Counted from the first letter of the stretch, positions 22,699 through 35,506 are shown. The stretch: 64,000 nt of DNA from Linnemannia schmuckeri (GCA_029449235.1 JANATG010000010.1:1550001-1614000); one strand, 5' to 3'. Numbers and translations: made by a program. Notes: generated by a model not told the origin, from the sequence alone.

Positions 22699-24335
22699 TT
22701 ACAAATACAACTTGATAAGCTCGTCAGAGACTCCGGAGGGTGTAAGGACACCCAAATCCGTAAACAGCAGTGTAATGTAATTAGGAGGTGTGTAATCCAC
22801 CAGGGGGTTAGAACCCTGCGAAGCCTGGTCCTCCGATGTCTTCATATGCAGAGCGGTTTGTGATAATGCGCTCGAGGACACTGATCCAGAATCGTCTGCC
22901 TTGGAGTCATAGTCGACGTTCAGTTCCTGGAATGAGAGCGTGTCGGCGTTGTAGGTTGGAAGGTCGTACTGGTTCAAGGGGAACAAACGTACAAACTTGT
23001 AACTATATTGAGTTTCATGGTTTTCCATGAGTTGAGAAGGTCAAAATAGTGGTTAGATGTTTGGTTTTTTCTCAGGCCCAATTGACATCATTCACAATAA
23101 AAGTCCAATTGATCTCCCTTCCACAATGCATCTCCAATTGATCCTCTCCACGATGTGAAAGATGAGCTAGGAAACTTAATCTAATAGTTACAGATGTAGA
23201 TGAAAAAATCGCCGCGTAATATGGACATACCTTTCAGCGACGGCATAGAAAGGTTTGTTGGCAGCCTTGGCAACGATGGCCATCTGGTATGATCCAATCT
23301 GGTTGATCAATCCTCCATTCTCGACAACTCCCTCAGCTCCAACAAGGACCATGTCGACCTTGTCAATCACATATCCGACCGCAGCATCCAAGATAATGGT
23401 CGTAGGAATTCCTGCAGCGCGCAATACCTTTGCGGATCGAATGCTATTTTTTTGAAAAGATTGGAAATAAGGACATTATTAAGAAAAAAAACATCGTCGC
23501 GGATGAGTCAGAATGACGCTCATCTCTTAGCATACGTGCGTGCGCATGCGCCTTTACACCCAAACACAGCAAAAAATATCAAAACAAGTAATAACATAAA
23601 CAGGTACGATGGAGACGCACCCTCCGTGAGTCTGACTGGACTCTGTGACAAAGACCTTGAAGCGCTTATGGTTCTCGGCGGCCTTTTGGAGCAAGAGCGA
23701 GACAACACGGGAATGGGCATGGATCAAGATCGTCGAGCCGTCCTTGATAAATGGCACTCCCAACTCTGCAATCTTGTAACGGCAGGCATCAGCCTTCTCG
23801 ACAAAGCTCTGACCACGGACAATCAGCGTCGCCTTCCATGCCTCAAACTCGGCTACATCCTGAGAATTCCTGGTCACGAACCGCAAGAAGAGATCACATC
23901 CTGCAGAGAGTGAGATCGAGTTCCGGACCGACGACTTCAACAACTGGCTGGCCACGTTTATTGATAGCATAAACTCTGACATTGTCGTGGCTAAGAGACG
24001 ACATATGTTTGCGTTAAATTAGTTGAAATGGGATTATTAGCTCACTGGGGTATGAAAATAAAGGCGATAAACGTGAGAGATAGCTGTTTTGTCTGAGCTT
24101 ACCGTTGGAGTGCTTGATGAGCTCCACTAGGGACTGAATGGCAGCAACGGGCATAGACAGCTCCTATATGAAACAATCCACAGATAAAAGGAAGACTGTC
24201 AGCGCATTTGCACTTCGTTCACGCCTGCTGATTCCTAGATTTCTTGTACTTCGTCATGAGCACGACAGAGCAACGTACAGGTGAGTTCAGGAGCAAGCTC
24301 TTGTAGTTTGCGACTACGTCGAAATCCTTTGACAT
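22699..24335 (-). CDS. GCN3: translation initiation factor eIF2B subunit alpha
   Basis: Five exons on the minus strand: 24335-24279, 24163-24103, 23990-23621, 23443-23231, 23002-22699; 334 aa. It starts 'MSKDFDVVANYKSLLLNSP' as in the family. Conserved blocks follow: 'SMPVAAIQSLVELIKHSNA', 'TTMSEFMLSIN', 'SAGCDLFLRFVTR', 'DGSTILIHAHSRVV', 'FKVFVTESSQTHGG', 'LRAAGIPTTIILDAAVGYVI', 'VDMVLVGAEGVVENGGLINQ', 'ANKPFYAVAESYKFVRLFPL' and the C-terminal 'YITLLFTDLGVLTPSGVSD'. eIF2B is the GDP-GTP exchange factor of eIF2. Its alpha subunit senses phosphorylated eIF2 alpha and so couples Gcn2 signalling to translation. The protein is ~30 residues longer than the usual ~305 because of a Ser/Gln-rich insert before the last block. 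The five exons join without frame conflict. Confidence 0.96.
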
Positions 24336-24797
24336 GGCGAAATATATGTGGTGTGCTTTTAGTTTCTGTTTTGACTTGTAAGTAAGTATGCGTCTGATCC
24401 TTTGTTCTTGGTTGAAGGAGTGTCGATTCCTGAGAGAAACGTGTCGAGAAAAGGAGAATGAGTGATGCAGTACGAGTGTGCTGGGCCATTTTTGCTACAA
24501 AGTAAACACAATGCTAGCTACCCTTAAGTGACTCTCAATGAAAAATAGGAAAAAAAAATTGCCACCAATTCACAGTTGCTCGATGACAGGCTTCACAAGC
24601 CAGCGGCGACAAAATAGTCAAAAAGAGCGCTGAGGATGATGGAATATTGTACAAGTGTATTTGTCTATGATGAGGATTGGGGGAAAGTTCTAGGATCTAG
24701 CATGTATTCTAGGGTGAGTTTTGTAAAGAAAAGAAGATAGTTGTTTGTCTAAAGTAACATATGGTGGATGGGGAGATATGTTGAAGAGCTTGACTTT
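24336..24797. other. intergenic region between two minus-strand genes
   Basis: 462 bp holding the promoter of the eIF2B alpha gene and the 3' end of the thioesterase-like gene, both on the minus strand. No further gene is seen. Confidence 0.5.
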
Positions 24798-25910
24798 TTA
24801 AAGAGATGCGCGCTTCTGGGGATCCTCGCGGATAATAGCACGACTCAGGGAGACCACCTCTTCCTTGCCGTTCTCTGTTGAGCAGACCTCGAAACGGATC
24901 ACGTCGTACTCGTCATGGATCCTCTCAGGCTCGACCCAGGTCCAGACATAGACGCCAGGCTTGACCTTCAGCTCACGCTCGTATCCGACATACAGCTCAA
25001 GGACATTGCCACGCTTGTAGAAGGCCGACCCAGCTGTGACAGCGACCTCTGCCTTGGCGTCGGTCTCGTAGGATGCAATTTTGGGCAAATCCACTGCGGT
25101 CTTGGAGGAACCCGAGCCGTTGGCATAGTATCCAGTACGGAGTCCAAACGTCAGAACGTCGTGAATCAACGACACATAACGGGAGTTGGTGACATGTCCC
25201 AGCTCATCCTCGTCTGACTTGCGCAAGTGGATCTGAACACGGAAGGCATTGGCGGGTCGTTGAGAACCGGCAACTCTTTTTCCGGGTGCCTGTGCGTTCA
25301 GAAACTGAATGATTGAGGGGGCAGCAAGAGACTTGTCCTGGAAGATTCCTGGGGTGGGTCTGAAAAAGCGGAATCCCTTGTCATCCGTCTGCCACTTCAC
25401 AAAAACGATCGATCCTTCCGCGCTGGCAAAGACCCGTTCGGGCTCGTCATCCTCTTCCAAAGTAGCGTATTGTTCGTCCTGCTCCCGGTTGTTGAAATCT
25501 CGCTTGGCCTGGCTCTTGGGGACGGTCAAGAATCGGTGCTGGAACTGGACACTGGTGTTGCCGATGTTTACAAAACGGGTCTCAACACGGAAGAGCTGGC
25601 CAAAGTGGGGTCGACTGTGGGTACGACCCCACTCGTCTGGCAGGCTGTTGCTGTTCTCAGGGTAGTGTTGATCCATTTTAAGGTTGGCGTAGCGGACGAC
25701 TCTGTTCTTGTTTTTGAGGTGGGGGAAGACGGCCATCAATTGGCGGATATGGGCGTCTCTGGCATCGTCGACGAGGAGGAAGAGTGATTCCATATGTCTA
25801 CATTCGGTTGTTCCCTCGATCCAGCGTGTGGGCTGTGTAGGCTGGGAGAAGATAACGTGGACCGGGCCGGTTGCCTCGGGGTAGTGTGTTGCGGAGATAT
25901 CTGTTGCCAT
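24798..25910 (-). CDS. acyl-CoA thioesterase-like protein with two hotdog domains
   Basis: Single exon, 370 aa. The C-terminal half (residues ~215-360) has the hotdog pattern: a strand 'FRVQIHLRKSDEDELGHVTN' followed by 'SRYVSLIHDVLTFGLRTGYY' (the hot-dog helix with the substrate-side Asn/His-Val region), then strands with 'AEVAVTAGSAFYKRGNVLEL' and 'PGVYVWTWVEPERI'. The N-terminal half (residues ~10-185) seems to be a second, more diverged hotdog: 'WIEGTTECRHMESLFLLVDD', 'QLFRVETRFVNIGNTSVQF', 'GSIVFVKWQTD'. Double-hotdog enzymes usually hydrolyse acyl-CoA or acyl-ACP thioesters. There is no evident mitochondrial signal and no clear C-terminal PTS1 (ends 'QKRASL'). Substrate unknown; the fold is moderately certain. 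Confidence 0.75.
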   Translation of the reverse strand: MATDISATHYPEATGPVHVIFSQPTQPTRWIEGTTECRHMESLFLLVDDARDAHIRQLMAVFPHLKNKNRVVRYANLKMDQHYPENSNSLPDEWGRTHSRPHFGQLFRVETRFVNIGNTSVQFQHRFLTVPKSQAKRDFNNREQDEQYATLEEDDEPERVFASAEGSIVFVKWQTDDKGFRFFRPTPGIFQDKSLAAPSIIQFLNAQAPGKRVAGSQRPANAFRVQIHLRKSDEDELGHVTNSRYVSLIHDVLTFGLRTGYYANGSGSSKTAVDLPKIASYETDAKAEVAVTAGSAFYKRGNVLELYVGYERELKVKPGVYVWTWVEPERIHDEYDVIRFEVCSTENGKEEVVSLSRAIIREDPQKRASL

Positions 25911-28900
25911 TATTGTATTCAGTCTAGATGGATGTGTTGATTCTCCTTGTTGTCTTGGTATTAGCTGTCGGTAGTTGAGTTGGGCTAAGGTTGAGGTTAT
26001 AGTTGTGGTATAAAATATGAGTGGAGAGTTGAGAGTGGAGAGTGGAGATGGGTTGAATGAGGAAAGAAAAAAAAAGAAGAAGAAGAGAGAAAAGAGACAA
26101 AGTAGAAAGGGGATGGCATGAGGTTAAAAAGGGATTTGCAAAGCGGGCATTCGGCACGGAGAGATCTTTTTTTTAGGGTGACGAATGATTCCACGTGATG
26201 GGAAACGGCTCATACTTCATATCAATAAGGAGCTGAGCGGCGAAATTGTGTTCTTTTTGCCGGACAGACAATGCTGGGGTTGCATCCCATTGGCCAGGAA
26301 TGGATAAAAGACCGCTTGGTCCGCCCTTTTCTTGCAATTGCTGCCCACTGTCCGAGGATAAAATGACAAAATAAACGGACGGAATCGTCCTTTGTTCGCT
26401 CAATTGTTTTTTTTTTGTCTCGTTGTTTTTCTCGTTATCGTGAATAGTGCATGTAATTCCATCGCTGCTTGTCTTTATTCGACGGCCTTTGTTGCAGCTG
26501 CCTCTTTTTCTCCACGCTTTCTCCAAGTGGAAAATCTCTTTCCCTGCGAATGCATGCAATAGCTCCGCTATCGTACCCCGTCTGGAGAAAGTGACCTGGA
26601 TGTGGGAGATTTGGCAATTGCCCAGTCGGAGTCCATGATGGTAGTGCTCCTATCAAATTCTCCACCCAAAAATGAACTGGAACACTCCCCGATCGATCAT
26701 GTATGATATCTCTCAGCAGCAGAAATGGTAAGCATTCATAAAAGGGAGTGGCTGACTGAATTTGTGTAGGCTGACTGGCCTTCATTTACATCCTCCTTCC
26801 TAGGGAGTTATAGCAGCACTAGTAGCCCAGGAATGAGGGATGACTAACACTGTTTTTCTTTTCTAGGATATCAATACGAACATTCTTTCGACGGACTGTT
26901 CTTGTTGTCCTGTGCCCAAAGGAAAAATAATAATAATAAAATTGCATCATTTGTTTACCTTTGTTGTTCGGTTGAGCCATGTGCGCGCTGCGCTAAATCC
27001 CTTTAAGAATGCGAAAAAGTTGAAAATTGGGCGCAAAGCAGGGCATGCAAGGCATATTAAGGTGATACATAATGCTTAACCGGATGAGAGAAGGAAAATG
27101 ATTTTGTTGTTGGTCTTGGGGTCCATATTCTGGACCCCTCTCCTACTCTTTGTCAGTTGGATTCAGCTCGATAAAAAAAAATGCCACGTTGCTTTCTGCT
27201 GTCTCTGTGCGTGAGTCTTGCATGCGTATGACATCTGGGATGCATTTTACCCAGCATGTTTGATCGAATACGAATGATGGATGCATTTCTAAGCAGGGAA
27301 TGCAGAGAACCACAGGAGCCCCATGCGCCTCCATTCTATGCGACCTTCATTCGGTAACAAAATGCTTCTATTATGCTCAATGAAACCCAAGAAGACCAAA
27401 GCTCTACTGCATTACAGGAAACCACTGTTGTCATGCACTTTTCAGTCTGGCCATTTCGAACCTTTTTTTATTTTTCTGGCCGGTCCAGACGAGGCGCAGA
27501 TGAGTCAAATTGGGCAATTAGGTCAATCTTGGTGGCAACACACAAACAAGGAGAAAAAGATGAAAATTGGTAACGATTGTCAGCAGTGGCGAAATATTAA
27601 GGTTCGCAAAGAAATGATAATGATTTGTGTTTTGTTCGTTTTGTGTCTGTTATTGTGTTTCCTTTTGTGATGTTCAGGCCCATTTCTTTTGCAGTAGCAA
27701 CTGCTTATGAAATATCGAGACTGACTCCTTACATAACGAATCCAACAATCGAAGCATTCAACGGACCATAGTTTTTCTTTCTTTCTTGTTATCAAAACAA
27801 GCACGCATCGTTCAGGTGTAACACTTTTCGCCCAACTTTTTCTTCTTCCTTGCATGGACAGATGAATACATGCAAGGCGCACTATACATTTACATGCAGT
27901 TTGTAAAAATGAATAGGATGCTGCTGTGTGGGAACTGATTGAACTCTGATGGTCCAACATTCTTGACAAGAAACTCCGAGGAAGGTTCACAGTTAACCAA
28001 AGGTGAGCGCGCGTAAATTGGTCAGGGCTGAAGAACATTGATTTTGCCCCAAGAAAAAAAAAGGGACATTGTGACCATACGCCCCAAAGCATTAAGTCAG
28101 TAAATGAGGATACCAAGCACAGCTCAAAAAAACGATATGACGACAAGGGCAAGAAAAGAGCAGTAATTGAAAGAGGCGCCGTGTTCGTTTATATTGCTAT
28201 TACCCGCCGTTCAGGACTGGTACCACTCAAGCAAAAGTTTATAAATAAACCATGGAGACAGAGAGATAGAATGGTATACCATTGAGCTGCAATCGTTGTA
28301 CCACTTTGAACCAGTTATTTCCCGCCATTGTCCTGCACCCGTCCTGTCGTGTTCTGTTCTGTGATGTTCGCTCACCCCTTGTTTCCTCCCTCCACTCACT
28401 TCATCCATGGAACAATCCGACAGTGCCATCTCGCCCGCTGTTACTCTGTCTATTTGTTTATCTGTATATGCGACAAAACGTTGAGGGAGAGGGGTGAACA
28501 CAAAGAAAGGGGAAAAAAAGATGCACTTGCATCACGTAAAGCATGGCTGCTTGACCGGACCAAACTAAAACGAGAGCCGTGAAATAAATAAAAAATAAAA
28601 GTTAACGCGAAAACGTGTTTACAAAAGGAGGGACTAAATACACATCACAACGCCCATCTTTTTTTTTCTCCTTCCATCTCTTTTTCTCACTCTCACGTTG
28701 GCTGAAAATCAACAGGCCGAGCCAATGCAAAAAAATGAAGTAAAGAGTAACAAAGCTATTTTTCAGGCAGGCTTGCTTCTTTTTCCATTTTTTTCCCTTC
28801 CTCCCTCGCTTTCACCCCTAGACAAGGGCAAGTATCTGTGCAAAACCAATGGTTATGCAACCATCCAAAAAAACTCATTTGTCCTTTGTGGGGATGACGG

Positions 28901-29455
28901 TACACACTCACGCCTCCAAAAGGCACTGATTGCACATGCGTATTGGCCCTTTAGTTCTGAGTTGTTTTTGCATAGTTGAGCATGAACTTATTGATCCCTT
29001 TTTCCAAGAAAAATGCGGTTAAAATAATGGTATGGTGCATGGTCGGAGACACAATGGTCTCACTCTATTGTTTTTTACAGCAAGCTCTCCATCTATACTT
29101 CTCACTCGCTCGATCTTGATGAGATAGGACCAGTAGGGAAGCTTTCTTGGGGAACCTTGCCGTGGAGAATACTCGAAACTGCTCCTCCTTCTATGGCAGC
29201 AGCAGTTCCCCAAGGAAAATCACTCCCATGCACATCTTTTTTTTTGTTAGTTTTGCCGCTAAAAAGCATTGCCATCTCTTTAGTTTTTCAATTGGCATTT
29301 TTTTTCCGTTATACAAAGGGTAGAAAGAATTGGTAGCGTTGAACCTTTGCCGATAAAAAAGACCGAGAAAAAGGGCGCTTTTTTATGTTCCCGTTGATGT
29401 GCTCTTACTTAGCTCGTGGCGATAATGACGACGTTTCAATGACCATGTGGACCCA

Positions 29456-29472
29456 CCCCCCCCCCCCCCCCC
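29456..29472 (+). repeat. poly-C run of 17
   Basis: Uninterrupted C tract in gene-poor DNA. Confidence 0.95.
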
Positions 29473-30395
29473 GAGGCAAGAACAAAAAGGTGAGTCGTGA
29501 GTGAGTTCAAGGAAGTCAAGGAAAGGCGAGTGAGTGGAGTGGATGCATGACCCATTGTTCACCAGTCGTTGACAGTGCCCTTGATCTGAAAGTAAAACGA
29601 CAACAAGGTTGATTCGAGAACGAGGGCGACGACAGTAAAAGGAAAAAAAGGAACGACTATCAGTTTTCCGACGCTGGCGCGAAAAGGTAAACGAATGGAA
29701 CGATTTGATTGGCAGAAATACACGCCATCCTGTTCTCTGCCCCTTTGTTTTCGTTTGCGTGTGCTAGTTAGAGCAAAAAAAAACATTTGTTGTTGTAAAC
29801 AAACAAGTCGACCCAATCGACCAACAAAGGCAAAAAACGGTGCTCAACTCGTTGCAACAAAAGAGACAGAGCACGATCAGTCCTCTGGGCCATCATTTTT
29901 GAGACACAGAGAGGCGTGGTCATTTAGAGTGGTGTTACAGACTAGAATTGACAAGTGTCTGCTTTTGATGAACGGAGAGGGCAGAGCGAGGAGTGTGGAG
30001 GAGGTGGATGAAGAGAATGAATATAACCAGGAAATAGAGATGATTCAAGGCCTAGCCTGCAGATGTAAGTTTATTACAATGAGGTTGGCGCAACAAAGGA
30101 TAAGAGAGGAGCATGGCTGACTTGATCCTGTCCGACCAGACCATTGAAGCGACAGAGAGCACTGGACGCTGCCAAAAACCTTTTTTCTTTCTTTGTGCAC
30201 ACTTCACTATATTCGACAGAAGGGCTGGACCGGGTACAGGGGACAGAGAACGGACGGACGGATGACTCGAGGCCACGCAGATAGACCAGACAGAGGAAGA
30301 CGCAGTCGATAAACAACTCACATGTATCCGTCCTAGCGTCCTTGTGCTCTGCTCTGCCTCGCCCCATCAAAAAGATGAACGGGAAAAGAAAAAGA

Positions 30396-30401
30396 TATAA
30401 A
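30396..30401 (+). promoter_or_regulatory. possible TATA box of the GATA gene
   Basis: TATAAA sits ~20 bases before the switch to a continuous pyrimidine-rich leader on the plus strand, a spacing that fits a TATA box just upstream of a transcription start. The start codon is ~1.09 kb downstream. Confidence 0.4.
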
Positions 30402-31195
30402 GAGTGTGTCAAAGAACGGAACTCTTGTTCGTCTTTCTTTTTCGTTTCCTCTCTTCTCTTCTTTCTTTTTTCTTCACACCTCACAGCTTAGCTTTTGCTT
30501 CGACATCCACCTCTACTCCTCTTCACAAAGAACCCAAACCTTACCCCTTCCTCTTCACTTACACTCACACTCACATCCTCACATCCTTACTTTCAATCAA
30601 CCCTCTACTCCTTTCTCTTTCTCTTCATCTTCATCTATTCTTCTATTATCTAATCAAGTCGTCCTTGCCGTTCCATCCTCGTCTGACATCAAAAAGGTAC
30701 AATCCTCCTCGTCATTCATATCCTATCCAGCACTCCATCCCTCTCTATTACACTTGTTTGTCGTTGAGTGTTCTCATTGTTCTAAGTTCTTGTTACCCGC
30801 CCCCAGCACATAATATTTCATGGCTTACTTCCTCGTATGGATTTGTTTCAGTGACCCTCCTGATGGTTGCCACCGCTTTTCTTTACCTTTCAACCGCCAA
30901 TCCTTTCCTCTTGACTTTGGGTGAAATGGACGATCATATAGCTGTGCTTATCATGACTGCCCATTTCCTTTTCTCCTTTCTCCCAGCCCTCTTTCTCTCT
31001 TTTATCTGTTCTACAATATTAATAATCCACCACAAGGGGGTTTGTGTAGATGGCTAGGCCCACATTTAATGGCACAAAAATGGCGTGCTCGCGAATTTTT
31101 TATTTGGTCCGAGTGCAGTCAACAGACAAACCCTAAACATATTATTCAAACATTGCTCTGTTTCCGTGGTCTGGGTCATCACTCCTCCTTGCCAC

Positions 31196-31270
31196 AAACA
31201 CACACACATACACACACAAACACACACAAACACACACAAACACACACAAACACACACATACATACACATA
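31196..31270 (+). repeat. CA-rich tandem repeat (unit about AAACACACAC)
   Basis: About four exact 10-base AAACACACAC units flanked by ACACACAT variants, inside the presumed leader of the GATA gene. It gives false Thr/His and Val/Cys-rich frames on the two strands. Confidence 0.9.
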
Positions 31271-31487
31271 CACTCCCTGCACTCTGCAAACGACAATAAC
31301 AAAACATGCAAGCACACGCTGCATAAACAAGCCGTCATATGTTACCAACCTCCTCACACTCAACTTATCTCTTCTCCTTGAACTACTTTGTCTAATAGCT
31401 TCGATTGATTATAAAACCTGCGAGCGGATACCTTCCCTCCAACAGCTCTACATCCTTCTCCTTTCGTATCTATCTTTACATACACAA

Positions 31488-33751
31488 ATGGCTGTCAACG
31501 AGATGGATCATGACTCGAGTTCTGCCTCTGCCTCAGCCACCCTTGGCTTCGAGCAATCCGGCCCCGGTCAATTGCTCCTCCAGCATCGCCTTAGCCAACT
31601 CCGTAACAGCGCCGTCCTCTCTGCGAATAATAACAACACATCCACTGCCCGTGCCATTGCACCTTCAAGTTCGCCTTTGAAGGACATTGCTAATGCTCTC
31701 CTTTCAGGTAACGCATAGTTCCATACATGATCGGTTGTACATTGAACACGTATGTGCATGAACCTAATGTACTCAATATATTTCTTCTACTCTGCAATCA
31801 AATAGCCAACCGTGCCTCGGACACTCAGTCCCTGTTGAACAAGTCTCCTTCGACTTCATTATGGAAGTCGTCTATCACAGCACGAACTACATCTAACGAT
31901 AACGACGATGACCTCCAGCCCACCCCCGAACAACAAGAATATTTCCGCCAGCAGTTACTGAAGCACCAACAACAGGTGCAACAGCAGCGATTCCAGCAAC
32001 AACTCCTTCTCAATGCTCAGCTGCAGGCCCAGCAGCAGTTGCAACAGCAACAACAGTTGCAAGCATCAGAGCAAGAACAACGACCTTCACAGACCCCGGC
32101 TAAGACTTCCACATCGACAAAGAACGACACAGACCTCTTCCATGACTGCGATATGGCCATGGTCTCTCCTGTCGCCACCAATTCCGATGCCGATCCCAGC
32201 TCTTCCAAGCCCGCCGCCTCGTTGTCTGCCTCCACACAAAAGACTGGCAAGGCCAACAAGCCCAAGAAGCAGAGCACGCGCCCACCTAGGTCGCTCGAGT
32301 GCTTCAATTGCAAGGTCACTCAGACCCCTCTCTGGCGCCGAACATTGGACCGCAAGCACTCCCTCTGCAATGCATGCGGCCTTTACTACAAGCAATACAA
32401 CGGTCATCGTCCCCTCCATGCTCGTCACAAGCCTTCCTTGAGCCAAGGACAGCAGCGTGAGTCTGCATCGCCCTACAGTTCCCCATCCACAACCTCGAGC
32501 CCTAACAGAGTCGTCCCCTTGGCTCCCAAGAAGGACATTGTCTCCATGCCCAGCTCTCCTGCCACCGTGATGGCGTCTCCTCGATCCATCACAAGTGACC
32601 TAGACTCTGATATTATTGAGTCTGGGGTATCGCACTCTGAGGCCAGCCCTGTCCTTCAGACATCCATGCCTTCCCCTTCCGAGAGCAGCCATAGCGATGA
32701 TGCCGAGAACGACTCAACTGCCAACTCGAGCGATCTTGCCTCCAGAAGCCCACCGGTATCCCCTGCCTTCCAGCACCACCGCAAGTCTCCCTCGATGTCC
32801 GAGACATCCTCTGTCGAGCATCAGCAGCCCGCCCAGATGGTGGATTGGTCTCAGTCGGCCTTCCCTTGGATGCAGTCCTTGGGCAGCCCTTTCATGCTCA
32901 TGACTCCTGCCTCCACTCAGGACATGTCCATGGCTGGCCCTAACCCCTTCTTCTCGGGCGATCTTTCGGCAATGACTTCCGCTACTACGTCCCCTATGAT
33001 GACTGGCGAGGCTGGCAACACATTCTCGCCCAGCTCGCTCTGCTCGCCCTTAGCCATGCCTGATGCATCTCCTTTGGGCCCTATGGCTGCATACTCACTC
33101 CCTCCCACTGCCTTGAATGCCGCCAAGCTGTCCACGAACTTACTTCAGGCGACTCCCGCCGCGCTGATGGGTCAGTCTGCTCCCATTGCAGCAGCGGCTG
33201 CCGCCTCGCAGTCCAAGTCGCTCATCTTTGACGATGCTCGCTTCCAAGTGTTGGTTGAGCATATGCGACCTGGACAGATGTACAAATTCCTCAACATTCT
33301 CGAGAAGCGCTGCCACGTCCTTCGTTACCGTCTGGGCATGCCTCCAGTCCAAGCTTCGACTTTGGACCACGAGCAGCAGTTGTTGAACTTGTTGCAGCCT
33401 CAGCGCCCAGCTGACAGCACCGCTGCCACTACCGCCGCCGCCTTGTCTCCAGAGTCTGCCAATGCCTCGTTCAATAAGCAATTGCTGCAGTCCGCTGACC
33501 TCATTGCGACGTTCCTTCAAACAACCGAGGCCGGTAACGCCTTTATGGGTCGAGGCATGGATATTGACAATCACCATGAGTCGAACACCCACCAGCAGGA
33601 CGAGTCCAGCGCAGACTCCCAGTTCTCTGCCCTTGCTCTCCTGAACCGTGTTGCCAGAGACGCCAACGTGATGAGCAACAACGATGCGATGGATGCCAAC
33701 AAGCTGTGGTCGGCCACTCGGCCCTCGATCGCAGTGTACGCTAACGAGTAA
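31488..33751 (+). CDS. GATA-type zinc-finger transcription factor
   Basis: Exons 31488-31707 and 31806-33751; 721 aa. The zinc finger is at residues 239-264, 'CFNCKVTQTPLWRRTLDRKH' followed by 'SLCNACGLYYKQYNGHRPLH', spacing C-x2-C-x18-C-x2-C. This is the fungal 18-residue loop form, with the TPLWRR DNA-contact loop intact. A basic tail follows. Residues ~95-150 are Gln-rich; the region after the finger is Ser/Pro-rich and may be the activation part. A second ordered block at ~550-585, 'DARFQVLVEHMRPGQMYKFL' then 'NILEKRCHVLRYRLGM', is probably helical and seems conserved in character. Fungal GATA factors control nitrogen use, iron uptake, light response or morphogenesis; the sequence alone does not say which. 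The C-rich, regular codons suggest good expression. Confidence 0.93.
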
Positions 33752-35506
33752 GAACCTCTGACCATTTCGGCTTGAGCGAAGATGAGCTTGGGTGCTCGTT
33801 CTCTTGCCTCTTGCCGATGTTGTCTTATATCCTGCCCGTCGCCCTCCGCTTACCATAACCTCCACCTTGGTGAGCCGCAGTCTACTCCACTTGGAAAGGA
33901 TTTGCACCCCATTCGACACCCTTTGTTTTCTTATACAACACCGCCTCCCTCTTTTGTACCATCCTTTTTGTATCAATACTTTCGTTATACCTTCATTACC
34001 CGACGTATATTTGCCCAGCCTCTCTTTACCTTATGGCTTCTTTCGTCCAACTTCCCTACTCAACTTTTTTGATCTTTTTTTTTTTCTTTTTCTACTTTTT
34101 GGATTTTTTTCTTTTTTTTCTCGGACTCTTCCACCAAGTGGACATGACTTTTTTCTTTTGGCCGTCTTTACCTGGAGTTTTTCTTCATGCTGTGCCGCTG
34201 GTACTTGCAACTCTTTTCCTTTTTGTTAGTTGGGTCGTCCTTTTTCTTCATCATCTTTTCCAATTTGGACACTTCGCCGCCTCATCAGAGAGAGCGATGA
34301 TCATCGGTTTTTGTTACTTTGGAAAAACAAGAGGTTGTTGAGAGAAACAAGAGGAGTGACTTTTTACTTAGGATTATTATTTTGCGACCAACCCCCCATG
34401 AGAGAAACCAACGAAACCTATCATATTAAAGACACAAAGAAACCGGGCTGGGTAGAGGGGAGATCTCGAGATCAAATACTTCGAGTATCTCCACTTTCTT
34501 TTGGGATCTCTTTTTCTTGTGAAAAGGAGGATTCAAAGGAAAACCTCAACTCAGTCCACCCTCCCCCCTCCTGTTCCAGGGCCAACGTGATATTTGGCCT
34601 GATATTATCGTCCCACCTATGATTGAACGAATTTATGTCTTTTGCTGAGGAGAGGGCTCCTGTTGATACTACCAAAAATCTACAAATATGCCTCTTGTAA
34701 TTCCTTTAGCAAATGACATGAGCACTAAAAAGAAAAAAAGAAGGATGGAGAATACTATCGGCTAAGTGATAGGATCTTCTTTTTTCTTTTTCTTTTTTTT
34801 CCCCCTTCCACTCTGTTTTTTTTCGACTATGACATCGACATCGACACTTCTTCGAAAACGCCTATACTATCCAACATCAACGTTCACGCGACCCTTACGG
34901 CTCTTTGGATTGCAGACTCGATGGTCCCTCACAAACACCGAAACGACACAGCAAAACAGACGACAAGCGACCAAATCCACAACGAGGCACACGACGCCAA
35001 CCACCACCTTTCGTCCTAAGATACAACATTACTGTCCTTTTTTTTTTTTTTTTTGTGCTGTTGACTGACATGTTAAACTTCACAACACACCAAAGCGAGG
35101 ACCTTTCCAATAACGAACCCAGCAAACATATTTTCTCACCTCATTTTCCTCTCATTTTTTTTTTGGCTTGGTTTGACTTCTCATTTTGGTTCACGTGTTT
35201 TATTCAACGCCGCCAACGTTGATCAACCAATTAACACGCGCACTGATCAAACTGACCTTGTCGTTCCCAACCCTCTGGTTTTTGGGGAGATTTTTTTTTT
35301 TGCGTTGCAAAAACGCGACTGTGAGCGCCACAGTAAACAAGGTGGTCGTTTTGTTCGGAATGAAAAGATAAGCTCATACGTCTGTTGTTCATTTTAATAC
35401 AAAATTTACAATTTTTCTTTAAGCGTCCTTGGGTGGTAGAGGAGAGCGGAATAAGAAGGGTATGTTGGCCTTCAGGAATACGACCAAAATAATACAAAAA
35501 AGACTG
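33752..35506. other. convergent 3' region, no gene seen
   Basis: 1.75 kb between the stop codons of the GATA gene (+) and the CH-kinase gene (-). It contains T-rich stretches near 34075-34110 and 34780-34800 and a 14-T run near 35039. Open frames are low-complexity. Confidence 0.5.

Larger units (their letters stand above)
25911..31487. other. gene-poor region with the promoter and leader of the GATA gene
   Basis: About 5.6 kb. 25911-26160 is pyrimidine-rich on the minus strand and probably holds the thioesterase leader. 26.2-30.3 kb shows no supported gene: frames are short, often lack ATG and have no family features. A 17-C run lies at 29456-29472. A TATAAA at 30396 is followed from ~30420 by a CT-rich stretch that continues to 31487, so the GATA gene may have a leader of about 1 kb. 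Confidence 0.5.

Noticed and set aside
23500..23510. TGAGTCA (Gcn4-type site) in an intron of the eIF2B alpha gene
   Set aside because: Several such heptamers are expected by chance in 64 kb, and the position is inside an intron.
27143..27334. 63-codon minus-strand ATG frame
   Set aside because: Mixed composition but no motif, no neighbours in phase and no family; such length is expected by chance in 5 kb.
30404..31057. 217-codon plus-strand frame before the GATA gene
   Set aside because: Translation of the CT-rich leader (Ser/Phe/Leu strings), with no ATG at its beginning.
31066..31363. Val/Cys-rich frames on the minus strand
   Set aside because: Reverse-strand readings of the CA tandem repeat.
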